Origin: Thiorhodovibrio frisius
Lineage (GTDB): Bacteria; Pseudomonadota; Gammaproteobacteria; Chromatiales; Chromatiaceae
Reading direction: 5' to 3'
Assembly: GCF_033954835.1 (NCBI RefSeq)
Contig: NZ_CP121471.1
Coordinates: forward strand, 1,544,501 to 1,608,500
Length of the DNA stretch: 64,000 nt
A program made the position numbers and the translations under genes. The notes beneath the pieces are model-generated. The model made no database searches and had not been told where the DNA came from. It saw only the letters and a program-made list of their open reading frames with translations. The number at the start of each line of letters is the position of its first letter. The first letter of the stretch is position 1. Below, piece after piece: positions 55,171-64,000 of this stretch.

Positions 55171-58100
55171 ATGGCATCCAGCAAGAAAAAGTTCCTCCAC
55201 CTGCTCTACAGCGACCTGCTGAAGGTCGATCTGGCCGACCTAGACTTCGGCTTCTATCGCATCCTCAAGTACCGCCGCGACGAGGTGCGCGCGTTCTTCG
55301 ACCAGCGCCTCCCGGAGATCATGACCCAGGCCATGCGGGGCCAGGCGGCGGACCGGCTCGCCGAGGTGAATAACGCGCTGACGACAGTGCAGGGCGAGTT
55401 GGAACAGGCGTCAAACGCTTGGGGGCTCGCGGGTCCCTTCATTGCCACCGATGAGCTGGACCCGCGCATCGCCGAGATGCCTGCTGGTAAACGCTGGCGG
55501 GACCTGACCGCCGAGCGCGCGCATCTGGCCGCCGCCGCCGGCTTCTCGGAGACCGAGGAAGACCGCCTTTACAACCATTTATACCTGTTCTTCTCACGCT
55601 ACTACGCCGACGGCGACTTCATCCGCCAGCCGCGACGCGGGCGTGAGGGCCGCTACAGCGTCGCCTACAACGGCGAAGACGTGCACTTTCACTGGCGCGG
55701 GCGTGGCAGCCACTACGTCAAAACCACCGAGGAGCTGAGCAGCTACCGTTACCGCGACGGCGACTGGGCGGTCGAGTTCCAGCTTGCCGAGGCGAATCAG
55801 GAGCAGGATAACGTCAAGGGCAAAACGCGCTACTTTTTCCCGCAACCGCAAGACTTTGACCTGGACGTGGCCGGGCGCAGCGCCCGCCTGCCGTTCGTAT
55901 TTCGCCCCCTGACCAAGCCGGAGGAGGAGCGCTACAAGGGCAACGGCAGCGCGCAAGAGCAGATTATCGATGACCTGCAAGCACCGCTCAAGGACCGCCT
56001 GAAGCCGGGGCTCGACCCCGCAACTCTGGAGCGCCACATCCGTCGCTATGCCCGCAAGCACCGCACCGACTACTTCGTGCACCCTAATCTCGGGCGCTTC
56101 CTGAAGGCCGAGCTGGACTGGTACCTGAAGCACGAGTACCTGGATCTGGACGGCATCATCGGCAGCGAGGACAGCGCCAGCACCGACCCGGCCTTGCTTT
56201 CCGACCGGCTGATCAAGCTCAAGGCGCTGCGTCGCATTGGCGGTCTCATTATCAACTTCCTGGACCAGATCGAGACCTTTCAGGCAGCGCTGTTCGAGAA
56301 GCGCAAGTTTGTCATGCGCGCCGACTACCTAGCCCCCGTGCGGCTGCTGGATCGCGCGCTTTGGCCGGAAATTTTGGGCAATTCGGCGCAGATCGCTGCT
56401 TGGCGTGACCTGTTCGGCCTGGAAGGCCCCGTCACAGACGAGACGCTGGAGCAATACCCGACGCTGGTGGTCGACACCCGCCATTTCGACGACGCCTTCA
56501 AGCTGCGCCTGCTGGCCTGCTACGACGACATCGACGCGGCGCTGGACGGACTGCTGGTGCATGCCGAGAACTATGCCGCGCTGCGCACCTTGGAATATCG
56601 CTATCGCGAGCGGGTCAAGTGCATCTACATCGATCCGCCGTACAACACCGGCAGCGACGAGTTTCTTTACAAGGACGACTTCTCGCGGCATTCGACCTGG
56701 CTGGCGATGATGGAGGAGCGGCTTCCGTTAATTTCCGAAGCGCTTAACCAGGATGGTGTTTTCTTTTCGAGTATCGACTCCAACGAACAGTCATTTCTGC
56801 ATGAACTTCTGATGCGCACGTTCGGGAAGGCGAATTGCGTTGGAACCATGGTCTGGAAGGGCGCGACCGACAATAATCCAACAAGAATTCAATTCGAGCA
56901 CGAGTATGTTGAGTGCTTCGTCCGTGATTCGCAAAGCAACCCCGGTGTTTGGTCTAGTGGTGACATCGATGCAAAGGATTTAATGCTGTCAGAATACGAG
57001 CGATTGAAAGAAGAGTTGAAGAAGCCGCAGGATGTGCAAGCCGCATTCCGCCTATTCATCAAGAATAACAAGCAGATCCTCAGCCCGCTGACACACTATG
57101 ATCGCGTCGATGATGAAGGCCCATACACTGGGAGCCGTAAGGTGCATAACCCCGGTAAGGAAGGCTACCGCTATGACATCATGCACCCCAACGGAAAGCC
57201 TTGCGTGCAGCCCGCCCGGGGTTATAGGTTTCCTCCCGTAAAGCGGGATCAGCTTCTTGCTAAAGGCAAGTTTATTTTCGGGGAAGATGAAAAGCAGATT
57301 GTGCAGATCAAAGAGTATTTGCGCGATTATTGTGGCTCATTGAAAGGTGTGATTGAGCTTGATGGTCGGATCGGCGCGAATGCGCTAGAAAGTCTTTTTG
57401 GTTCGCGGGAGATATTCAAGAACCCCAAGCCGGTTTCTTTAATAGAGAAGCTGATCAGCTTCGTAACAAATAATTCCGATTTGGTAGCTGATTACTTTGC
57501 GGGGTCTGGCACGAGCGTTCAGGCAGTTATCGAGCAAAATCGTAACGACGGCGCAAATCGTCGATTCCTGGCAGTAGACTACGGCCAATATTTTGAATCT
57601 ACGCTTGTCAAGCGAACGACCAAACTGATGTCTTGGCCTTTGTGGAAGAACGGGGCTCGTGACGGCGCGGTCGACGGGCAGGATTGGGTCGAGCGTTCCC
57701 CCCGCCTCATCAAAATTCTTCGCCTGGAATCCTTCGAAGACTCCCTGAACGCGCTCGAATTGCCCGAAGAGCGCAGCGCCCGACTCATGGGCCAGCAGGA
57801 TATTTTCGGCGACGACTACCTGCTGAAATACATGCTCGACGCCGAGACGGAAGAATCCGAGGTGCGGCTCAACACCCGCGCGCTAGAGCAGCCTTTCGAC
57901 TATCGGCTGCGTGTGCATGGCAACAACGGGCTCACCGAGGTGCCGGTGGACCTGGTGGAAACCTTCAACCTATTGATGGGCTTTCATGTTCGGCGCATTC
58001 GCGCGCTGAAGGACGGCAAACGGCCCTATCGCATCGTCGAGGCGCTGGAGGACGGTCGGCCGGTGCTGGTGGTCTGGCGCGATATGACGGGCTTCGATCA

Positions 58101-58257
58101 TGTGCGAGATCGCGCTTTCGTCGAGGGCGAGTATCCCGATCTGGCAAACTACACGACCGTTTATGTCAACGGCGACAGTTGCATTCTCAACGGGCGCAGT
58201 CTGGATGGCGAATTCCACCGCCGGATGAACGAGCGCGACGAGCATTTTTTGCAATGA
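55171..58257 (+). CDS. Type III-like adenine-specific DNA methyltransferase (Mod)
   Basis: A 1028-residue N6-adenine methyltransferase of the beta class: motif IV DPPY (YIDPPYNTGSDEF, about residue 488) comes before motif I (VADYFAGSGTS, about 775). The 450-residue N-terminal extension (LADLDFGFYRILKYRRDEVRAFF...) makes it far larger than classical Mod proteins of 600-700 residues. The interval between motifs IV and I, where the target-recognition domain is expected, is clearly less GC-rich than the rest of the gene. The ATG 55171 (MASSKKKFLHL) is the likely start; frame upstream is unlikely. It overlaps the helicase gene by 4 bp (ATGA). Confidence 0.9.
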   Translation: MASSKKKFLHLLYSDLLKVDLADLDFGFYRILKYRRDEVRAFFDQRLPEIMTQAMRGQAADRLAEVNNALTTVQGELEQASNAWGLAGPFIATDELDPRIAEMPAGKRWRDLTAERAHLAAAAGFSETEEDRLYNHLYLFFSRYYADGDFIRQPRRGREGRYSVAYNGEDVHFHWRGRGSHYVKTTEELSSYRYRDGDWAVEFQLAEANQEQDNVKGKTRYFFPQPQDFDLDVAGRSARLPFVFRPLTKPEEERYKGNGSAQEQIIDDLQAPLKDRLKPGLDPATLERHIRRYARKHRTDYFVHPNLGRFLKAELDWYLKHEYLDLDGIIGSEDSASTDPALLSDRLIKLKALRRIGGLIINFLDQIETFQAALFEKRKFVMRADYLAPVRLLDRALWPEILGNSAQIAAWRDLFGLEGPVTDETLEQYPTLVVDTRHFDDAFKLRLLACYDDIDAALDGLLVHAENYAALRTLEYRYRERVKCIYIDPPYNTGSDEFLYKDDFSRHSTWLAMMEERLPLISEALNQDGVFFSSIDSNEQSFLHELLMRTFGKANCVGTMVWKGATDNNPTRIQFEHEYVECFVRDSQSNPGVWSSGDIDAKDLMLSEYERLKEELKKPQDVQAAFRLFIKNNKQILSPLTHYDRVDDEGPYTGSRKVHNPGKEGYRYDIMHPNGKPCVQPARGYRFPPVKRDQLLAKGKFIFGEDEKQIVQIKEYLRDYCGSLKGVIELDGRIGANALESLFGSREIFKNPKPVSLIEKLISFVTNNSDLVADYFAGSGTSVQAVIEQNRNDGANRRFLAVDYGQYFESTLVKRTTKLMSWPLWKNGARDGAVDGQDWVERSPRLIKILRLESFEDSLNALELPEERSARLMGQQDIFGDDYLLKYMLDAETEESEVRLNTRALEQPFDYRLRVHGNNGLTEVPVDLVETFNLLMGFHVRRIRALKDGKRPYRIVEALEDGRPVLVVWRDMTGFDHVRDRAFVEGEYPDLANYTTVYVNGDSCILNGRSLDGEFHRRMNERDEHFLQ

Positions 58258-61200
58258 AGCTGCATCAGGACCTGCTGCTGTTCGACTTTCTCTCGGCGGC
58301 GCTCGGCGGAGATTTTGCGGCCCTGTCCGCTGCCTGCAAGGATGCCGACCACAGGCGTCGCGCGGACGGGCAGAGCCATTGGTGCGGCGTGCTGGAGGCG
58401 CGCGCGTCGAAGTTCGCGGCTGGGCCGCTGACGATACCGCTGGACCAGCACGCGCTGCGCCGTTACGACCTGAATATTCTCAAGCACGAGGCCCGGCTAG
58501 CCGAGCGCCGCGCGGGCTTTCGGCTGAAGTTCTTCCAATACCTGGCGCTGCTGTATGCGGAGGTGTTTCTCGACCGACTCACCACGGATGCCGCGCAATT
58601 GCTGCTGGACCTGGAGGGGTTCCGCAAGGCCCGCTTCGGCCATCAGGCGCCGCTGCAAGCGCCGGACCTGCTGAAGCTCGCCTTCTGGATGGCGACCGGC
58701 GCCGGCAAGACCCTGCTGCTGCATCTGAACTATTTGCAGTTTTTGGACTACGGCCTGTTCAAACCCGCCAATATCCTGCTGCTCGCGCCGAGTCGGGGGC
58801 TGGCCGACCAGCATCTTCGGGATCTGGAGCAAAGCGGCATCCCTGCCTGCCATGCGCTGGAGCGCTGCGCCTGCTATGCGGGTATTCAGGTGTTGGAAAT
58901 CACCAAGCTCTATGTGCCGGAACCGGGCAAGGCTGGCCCGCGCTCCGGCGAAAGCCTGCCCACGGAGCATTTCGAGGGGCCGAATCTGCTGCTGGTGGAC
59001 GAGGGCCACAAGGGGACGGCCAGCGAAACCGATGCCAAGGAGGAGCGCGCCTGGCGCAACATCCGCGAGGCGCTGGCTGCGAACGGCGGCTTCACCATCG
59101 AATACAGCGCGACCTTTGCCCAGGTGGCCGAGAAGGACGCTGTGCTGCATGCCGAGTATGCCCGCTGCATCCTGTTCGATTACGCCTACCGGAGTTTCTA
59201 CCGCGACGGCTATGGCAAGGACTATTGGGTCGCCAATCTGCAAGGTGATGAGGGCAATACGCAGGAGGAACTGCTGCTGATGGGGGGCTTGCTGGCCTTT
59301 TACCAGCAGCGCCGATACTTCGATGCCGAGCCCGATGCGCGCAGCCAGTACCTGATCGAGCCACCGCTGATGGTTTTTATCGGCGACAAGGTGAGCGCAG
59401 GCAAGGCACCAGAGGTGTTGGAGGTCATGCGCTTTTTGGATCGGGTCTGTCGCGACAAAGCATGGGCGGTGCGGCTTGCGGGCCGAGTGCTGAGCGCCGA
59501 CACCGACCTGACACGCCCGGATGGCGCCGATCTGTTTGCGGATCGCTTTCCCTATCTGGCAAGGCTGAACCTCAAGCCCGAGCGCGTTATTGCGGATCTG
59601 CGCCGGGATCTGTTTCTGGCCGAAGGCGATGCCGACAGCGGTCTGAGCCTGCATCTCATCAAGGGCGCTGACGGTGAAATCGGCATCCGTGCCCGCGCCA
59701 GCGCGCGTGATGCCTATTGCGGCGTCATCAACGTCGGGGACCCAGGTAATTTGCTAAAACGGATCGAAGCCGACCCCGAGATCAGCATAGCGACCGACGA
59801 GGACGACAGCATCAGCCCCTCGCTGTTCAAGGCGCTGGACGCGGCCGACAGCACTGTGTCCTTCCTGGTGGGTTCCAAGAAGTTTCTGGAGGGCTGGAGC
59901 AGTTGGCGCGTCTCCACCATGGGGCTGCTAAAAGTCGGGCAGAACGCTGGCGCACAAGTGCTGCAACTGTTCGGGCGCGGCGTCCGGCTTAAGGGCTTGC
60001 AGTTTTCCATGCGCCGCTCTGGGTCGCTGGACGGGGCGCTGGCGCGTGAACATCCGCCGCATCTGCCGCTGCTGGAAACCCTGAACATTTTCGGTCTGCG
60101 CACCAAGTATCTCGCTACCTTTCTGAACACGCTGCAACGCGAAGACCTGGAGCTTCCGGTGGTGATGCGCCTGCCCATTGATGTGCGACCAGGCATCGGC
60201 GCGGCGCGGCTGAGCTATCCGAAGGTCCGCGATGATTTCCGCTTCAAGGACCGGAGTATCCGCTTCGACCCGACAGCATCTTCGACGCAGTTGAATCTGA
60301 TGCCGATGCTTGGCGTCGGCGACAAGGACGGCTTCGCGGCCAGCGCGCGCAAGGTCCACTGGCAGACGCTCGGCGGTGTGCGAGCGCTCTTGCCGATGGA
60401 GTTGCTGTACCGAGATGCGCTCGCCCACAAGGCGCGCAAGGACTGGTGCAACCTGTACATCGCCCGCGAGGATATCGACACCTTCATGGAGCAAAGCGCC
60501 CATCTCGCCGCTCCCCCGGAGGTGCTGGCGCCGCGCACGACCAAGGACTTGGAGCGCCTGACCAATGCGGCACGAACGCTGATCGAGCAGGGCATTGATC
60601 GGTTTTACTTGCGCCTTCAGCGGACAGAGGAAACACAGAACTCTCAGCTCGAACTATTCGACGCAACCCATGCCAATATCCCGCGCCTGGGTGAGCCGCC
60701 GATACCCGCTTACGAGCTGCATGTGCCGCCAAACCGGGTGACGGAGGTCCGCGCCATTATCGAGCAACAGCGCAAGCGCCTGGACGAAGACACGCGCGAG
60801 CCACTGCCGCGCCTGCACCTGGACGAGCACCTCTATGCCCCGTTGCTGCTGGCCAGCGATGGGCTACCCGATGGCGCGGCAGTGGTGAAGTCGGTACCGA
60901 TGGGACTCGTCGGCAGCGAGCGGCGCTTTCTGCTGGATCTGCGCGCCTACTGGTACGACGCTTGGGAGGCACCGGATTGGGACGATATTGACGTCTTCCT
61001 GCTGCGCAATCTGCCGAAGAAGGGCATCGGTTTCTTTCAGACCGGGGGCTTCTATCCGGACTTCATGCTCTGGATGCAGCGCGGCGACCAGCAGGCGCTC
61101 GCTTTCGTCGAGCCCCATGGCGTCGTCCATCAGGAACAGGAAAAGCTCGACCTGCTCGGATTCATTCGCGGCGATCTGGCGCAGCAATTGCGCTTCCCCA

Positions 61201-61391
61201 TTTTCGCCTTCATCGTCACCGACACGGAACTGAAGCAAGTCAAGTGGCTGACAGGTACCGACAAGGAGAAGCGTGCCAAGCTGCGAGCCCAACATGTGCT
61301 AACCATGGATGGATCGGAGTACATTGAGGCGATGCTGCGCGAGATGCTTGCCGCGCTGACACAACGAACCCTGAACCCCGATGCCCCTTGA
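58254..61391 (+). CDS. Type III-like restriction helicase/nuclease subunit (Res)
   Basis: A 1045-residue DEAD/DEAH helicase that should form a restriction complex with the upstream Mod. Walker A is MATGAGKTLLL (about 146), Walker B is LLLVDEGHKG (about 248), and motif VI is VLQLFGRGVRLKG (about 570). The C-terminal nuclease-like region has FYPDFMLW and AFVEPHG (about 934-955), a PD-(D/E)XK arrangement with His in the usual Lys position. The start overlaps the mod stop; the frame extending upstream inside mod is a shadow. Activity against unmodified DNA is likely but depends on whether the His variant is functional. Confidence 0.88.
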   Translation: MKLHQDLLLFDFLSAALGGDFAALSAACKDADHRRRADGQSHWCGVLEARASKFAAGPLTIPLDQHALRRYDLNILKHEARLAERRAGFRLKFFQYLALLYAEVFLDRLTTDAAQLLLDLEGFRKARFGHQAPLQAPDLLKLAFWMATGAGKTLLLHLNYLQFLDYGLFKPANILLLAPSRGLADQHLRDLEQSGIPACHALERCACYAGIQVLEITKLYVPEPGKAGPRSGESLPTEHFEGPNLLLVDEGHKGTASETDAKEERAWRNIREALAANGGFTIEYSATFAQVAEKDAVLHAEYARCILFDYAYRSFYRDGYGKDYWVANLQGDEGNTQEELLLMGGLLAFYQQRRYFDAEPDARSQYLIEPPLMVFIGDKVSAGKAPEVLEVMRFLDRVCRDKAWAVRLAGRVLSADTDLTRPDGADLFADRFPYLARLNLKPERVIADLRRDLFLAEGDADSGLSLHLIKGADGEIGIRARASARDAYCGVINVGDPGNLLKRIEADPEISIATDEDDSISPSLFKALDAADSTVSFLVGSKKFLEGWSSWRVSTMGLLKVGQNAGAQVLQLFGRGVRLKGLQFSMRRSGSLDGALAREHPPHLPLLETLNIFGLRTKYLATFLNTLQREDLELPVVMRLPIDVRPGIGAARLSYPKVRDDFRFKDRSIRFDPTASSTQLNLMPMLGVGDKDGFAASARKVHWQTLGGVRALLPMELLYRDALAHKARKDWCNLYIAREDIDTFMEQSAHLAAPPEVLAPRTTKDLERLTNAARTLIEQGIDRFYLRLQRTEETQNSQLELFDATHANIPRLGEPPIPAYELHVPPNRVTEVRAIIEQQRKRLDEDTREPLPRLHLDEHLYAPLLLASDGLPDGAAVVKSVPMGLVGSERRFLLDLRAYWYDAWEAPDWDDIDVFLLRNLPKKGIGFFQTGGFYPDFMLWMQRGDQQALAFVEPHGVVHQEQEKLDLLGFIRGDLAQQLRFPIFAFIVTDTELKQVKWLTGTDKEKRAKLRAQHVLTMDGSEYIEAMLREMLAALTQRTLNPDAP

Positions 61392-61487
61392 TTCGGGTCG
61401 CGGCTTGTCTTTCCGCCCGCTGACTCGGACAATGCGAAGCTTCCAGGCACCAGATTCCGCCTTCAAACTAACAACGGAGAAGTATCC

Positions 61488-61775
61488 ATGGCGAACGAAG
61501 GTTACCACGAGCCCATCGACGAACTGAGCGCCGAGACGCGCGACATGCATCGAGCGATCCAGTCGCTGATGGAGGAGCTTGAGGCGGTTGACTGGTACAA
61601 CCAGCGTGTCGATGCCTGTCAGGACAAGGAGTTGGCGGGGATTCTGGCCCACAACCGCGATGAGGAAAAAGAGCATGCGGCCATGCTGCTGGAGTGGATC
61701 AGGCGCCGGGATGCGAAATTCGAAGGCGAGCTGAAAGATTATCTGTTTACTGACAAAGCCATTGCTCATCATTAG
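61488..61775 (+). CDS. Encapsulated-ferritin-like protein (EncFtn) without encapsulin
   Basis: A 95-residue two-helix ferroxidase of the EncFtn family. The iron-site residues Glu30, Trp36, Tyr37, Glu60 and His63 are in MEELEAVDWYNQRVD and HNRDEEKEHAAM. EncFtn proteins form annular decamers and store iron inside encapsulin nanocompartments through a C-terminal targeting peptide. This one ends at DKAIAHH, about 45 residues shorter than encapsulated relatives, and no encapsulin shell gene follows. A membrane protein gene follows after 51 bp. AACGGAGAAG is the ribosome site. Confidence 0.88.
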   Translation: MANEGYHEPIDELSAETRDMHRAIQSLMEELEAVDWYNQRVDACQDKELAGILAHNRDEEKEHAAMLLEWIRRRDAKFEGELKDYLFTDKAIAHH

Positions 61776-61826
61776 GTCATTAAGGCCGCGTGCCCGCGTG
61801 ATCGATCACTGAAGAGGAGAATCATT

Positions 61827-62447
61827 GTGTCTGAATCTATTGCTATGACTGACGCTGAGGCCCAGAAGTCTGCCAAGAAAAAAGCGCGGTGGGTGTTTTT
61901 TTTGAATCAGCTTCCGTACGTCATCCTTTACGCCACAACCATCGTGCTGGTCGCGATGACGGACAGGGAGCCGACCGATGTAGCGATGAAGTGGATTTGG
62001 TTCATCCCTGCCGTCGCGCTGGTGGCCATTTTTGGTGGCTGGAAATATCACGCCGGTGAGAGCGCGAAATCGCGCGTCTTTTATCTCTTTCGCCAAGTGC
62101 TGCACTGGGCTGCGCTGGCGGTAGTGGTGCACTACTTTTTCACCAAGGATTTGCTCCACTTTCTGAATGCTGAAACCGACGGCGTGGTGATGATTTTCCT
62201 GCTTGGGCTGACCGCGATTCTGTCTGGGATCCATGCGGATTGGAAAATGGGTCTGTTCGGCGCTTTCCTGATCATGAGCGGCGAGACCATCGGGTGGTTC
62301 GATGACAATGCCGTACTCATGGGCATTGTTGGCGGTGCCGCAGCGGTGGCTGTGATTTTGACCCTGTTGGTGCGCTCGAGAGTCACAAGCAGAAAGAAAA
62401 CCAAGAGCGACGCAGCGGGCGGGATCGAGGCGAACGCCAGCGCCTGA
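61827..62447 (+). CDS. Integral membrane protein next to EncFtn, unknown function
   Basis: A 206-residue inner-membrane protein with about five to six hydrophobic spans. The polar N terminus (about 25 residues) is followed by FFLNQLPYVILYATTIVLVAM, IWFIPAVALVAIFGGWKYH, LFRQVLHWAALAVVVHYFF and three later spans; a basic tail ends the protein. Several His, Asp and Glu lie near membrane ends (KYHAGES, HWAALAVVVHYF, GIHADWK), which could coordinate metal. AGAGGAG precedes the GTG start at 61827. I do not recognise a family. Its place after EncFtn suggests an iron-related role; that is inference. Confidence 0.72.
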   Translation: MSESIAMTDAEAQKSAKKKARWVFFLNQLPYVILYATTIVLVAMTDREPTDVAMKWIWFIPAVALVAIFGGWKYHAGESAKSRVFYLFRQVLHWAALAVVVHYFFTKDLLHFLNAETDGVVMIFLLGLTAILSGIHADWKMGLFGAFLIMSGETIGWFDDNAVLMGIVGGAAAVAVILTLLVRSRVTSRKKTKSDAAGGIEANASA

Positions 62448-62500
62448 TGTGGCGCTGTCTGTCTCGCCAGCGCAGGAGCCGATTTTTGTGCTCGCGGCGC

Positions 62501-64000
62501 TCAGTGGCGATGACGGAAGCGCCAGCAATGATGAATGCGCGCGTTGCGCTTGAAGTCTCGCGGCAAGGTGCGGGGCTTCAAGTCCTCAATCGCTAGGTCC
62601 GCTAGGGCTTCGGTTTCCAGCTTGAAGCGGCGCAGATTGGTGGAGAAGATCAGCTCGCCGTCCGGCTCGAGCAGCCGGGCGGTCTGCTGGATCAGCCTGA
62701 CATGGTCGCGCTGAATATCGAAGCTGCCGCGCATCCGCTTGGACGTCGAAAAGCTCGGTGGGTCGAGAAAAATCAGCCCGAATTTGTCCCAACGCGGACG
62801 CTCGATCCATTGCAGGCAGTCGGCTTGTTCAACTCTGTGCGCGGGTGGCGCGAAGCCGTTGAGCGCCAGATTGCGCTGCGCCCAGTCGCAGTAGGTGCGC
62901 GATAGATCGACTGTGAGGGTCGAGAGCGCACCACCCGCTGCGGCATGTACGCTGGCCGCACCTGTGTAGCCGAAGAGATTCAAAAACCGCTTCCCCTGCG
63001 CGAGCTGCCCGATGAGCGCGCGGGTCTGGCGGTGGTCGAGAAACAGCCCGGTGTCGAGATGGTCTTGCAGGTTGACCAGAAAGCGCAGCCCGGCTTCGCG
63101 CACTTCAAAGAACTGCTCCGCTTGGCCCTGTCTGTCGTATTGCGCGTTGCCGCGTTGGCGCTGTCGCACCTTAAAGAACAGGTTCTCACGCGCGATGCCC
63201 AGGGTTTCGCTGATTACCCCCATGGCCTCGCGCAGACGCCGGCGTGCCGCGCGTGGGTCGATGTCGGGCGGTGCAGCATATTCCTGCACATGGGCGAGCC
63301 TTTGCATGCCAGCGTCGTGCTCTACGCTAGCGCGAGGTCTCGCGCTCGCCCCCGCCTTCGCGTCAGCCCCGCTGTTGGCGTCCGCTGCGGCAGCCGAGTA
63401 GATGTCGATGGCCAGGGCATATTCGGGCAAATCGGCGTCATAGAGCCGATAGCAGCCGATGTCCTGCTGCTTGAGCCAGCTATTCAGGCTTTTCTGATTT
63501 TTGCGCAGCCGGTTGGCGAGCATCTCGGCGCCGGGGCCACGGTCCTCGGGTGGCAGCGGGCGCGGGCTGTCATCCACATGCGCCTCAGAGCGGATGTCGA
63601 AATGCAGCAACTGGCAGTCGAGCGGGCCGTTGAACAGCCGGTGCATGCGGTGCGCGCGCAGGCCCATGTTGCGGCCAAGCTCGGGGTTGGCGGTCAATAC
63701 CGCGCCCTGCCAGCCGTCGAAGCGCTCGCGCAGGACCTGTCCGAGCGTGCGGTAGAGCGGCACCAGATTCTCCTTGGCACCGAGGCGTTCGCCATAAGGC
63801 GGGTTGCTGATGACCAGCCCCTGCCGCACCTGACCACAGGGCTGGCAGTCGGCCAGCTCGCGGCGCTCGAAATGCAGGCGCCCGGCCAGACCGGCGCGCT
63901 CCAGGTTGGCATAGGCCATGCGAATGGCGGCGCTGTCGCGGTCATAGCCGCACAGGCGGCCAAGGCTTTCCAGTCCTTTGCTCGCGCGTGCTTCGGCCTC
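62501..64000 (-). CDS. rlmL: 23S rRNA methyltransferase RlmL/RlmKL, 5' end cut by window edge
   Basis: The C-terminal 500 codons of the fused enzyme that methylates G2445 (RlmL) and G2069 (RlmK) of 23S rRNA. The RlmL active site VISNPPYGERLG lies near 63795-63830, and the frame is open to the right edge (reading GYDRDSAAIRMAYANLERAG), so the N terminus with THUMP domain lies outside. The RlmK half has LNLFGYTGAASVHAAAGGA and FLDPPSFSTSKRM. An Ala/Gly/Asp-rich linker (AAAADANSGADAKAGASA) near 63340-63400 separates the halves and is unusual. The ATG at 63919 is internal. Confidence 0.94.
   Translation of the reverse strand, partial: EAEARASKGLESLGRLCGYDRDSAAIRMAYANLERAGLAGRLHFERRELADCQPCGQVRQGLVISNPPYGERLGAKENLVPLYRTLGQVLRERFDGWQGAVLTANPELGRNMGLRAHRMHRLFNGPLDCQLLHFDIRSEAHVDDSPRPLPPEDRGPGAEMLANRLRKNQKSLNSWLKQQDIGCYRLYDADLPEYALAIDIYSAAAADANSGADAKAGASARPRASVEHDAGMQRLAHVQEYAAPPDIDPRAARRRLREAMGVISETLGIARENLFFKVRQRQRGNAQYDRQGQAEQFFEVREAGLRFLVNLQDHLDTGLFLDHRQTRALIGQLAQGKRFLNLFGYTGAASVHAAAGGALSTLTVDLSRTYCDWAQRNLALNGFAPPAHRVEQADCLQWIERPRWDKFGLIFLDPPSFSTSKRMRGSFDIQRDHVRLIQQTARLLEPDGELIFSTNLRRFKLETEALADLAIEDLKPRTLPRDFKRNARIHHCWRFRHRH

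Overview
The window is GC-rich DNA that is densely packed with genes. It looks like the chromosome of a gammaproteobacterium of the order Chromatiales, most likely a purple sulfur bacterium (Chromatiaceae). The signs are a Tat-exported high-potential iron-sulfur protein (HiPIP), gammaproteobacterial gene orders (ubiK-comM-yheS, rlmE-ftsH-folP-glmM, bamE back to back with fur, ratA-rnfH), a large sensory repertoire with a rhodanese, and signs of nitrogen fixation. No photosynthesis gene, rRNA, tRNA, CRISPR array, insertion sequence or prophage was seen, so the species cannot be named. Both ends cut genes: yheS on the left and rlmL on the right.

Layout. 1-3.4 kb: yheS (partial), comM, ubiK on the minus strand. 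3.5-6.5 kb: a nitrogen-control unit (TorF-type porin, glnK, amtB) behind two NtrC-like sites and a sigma-54-like promoter, closed by a clear terminator. 6.5-8.5 kb: Na+/H+ antiporter and endonuclease III. 8.6-11.7 kb: an SOS mutagenesis cassette (LexA box, lexA, imuA, imuB) with no dnaE2 next to it. 11.9-21.4 kb: a signalling run of CheB-CheR-PAS fusion, PAS-GGDEF-EAL protein, NarX-like kinase, NarL-like regulator and rhodanese. 21.4-24.2 kb: NDUFA9-like protein, HiPIP, unknown membrane protein. 24.2-29.3 kb: rlmE, ftsH, folP, glmM. 29.4-37.7 kb: NSS transporter, ratA, rnfH, bamE, fur, a MenE-like ligase, a Sco-like protein without copper ligands, psd, rlpA, a c-type cytochrome. 37.7-42.0 kb: a repeat-containing protein, FAD oxidoreductase, creA-like gene, thiE, thiM. 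42.3-44.0 kb: a serine/threonine kinase fused to a C-terminal RyR domain, bracketed by a 46-bp direct repeat.

44-55 kb is the most interesting part. On the minus strand lie a flavodiiron protein, an ArsC-like nitrogenase-associated (NifO-like) protein and a 137-residue unknown. Facing away from them is a molybdate-type ABC operon (modA, outer-membrane porin, modB, modC). The AT-rich stretch between them holds two 24-bp Mo-box-like palindromes, a third inverted repeat, two sigma-54-like promoters on opposite strands, and a NifA-type TGT-N10-ACA element that overlaps one Mo box. I read this as a molybdenum supply and oxygen protection module for nitrogenase, controlled by both nitrogen-fixation status and molybdenum. 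It includes an outer-membrane channel, which classic mod operons lack. moaA for molybdopterin synthesis lies a few genes downstream.

55-61.4 kb holds a two-gene type III-like restriction-modification system whose methyltransferase carries a lower-GC insert in the expected target-recognition region. 61.5-62.4 kb holds an encapsulated-ferritin-like protein with no encapsulin gene beside it, followed by an uncharacterised membrane protein. rlmL runs off the right end. Function calls rest on recognition of sequence motifs and gene order; no database search was run.
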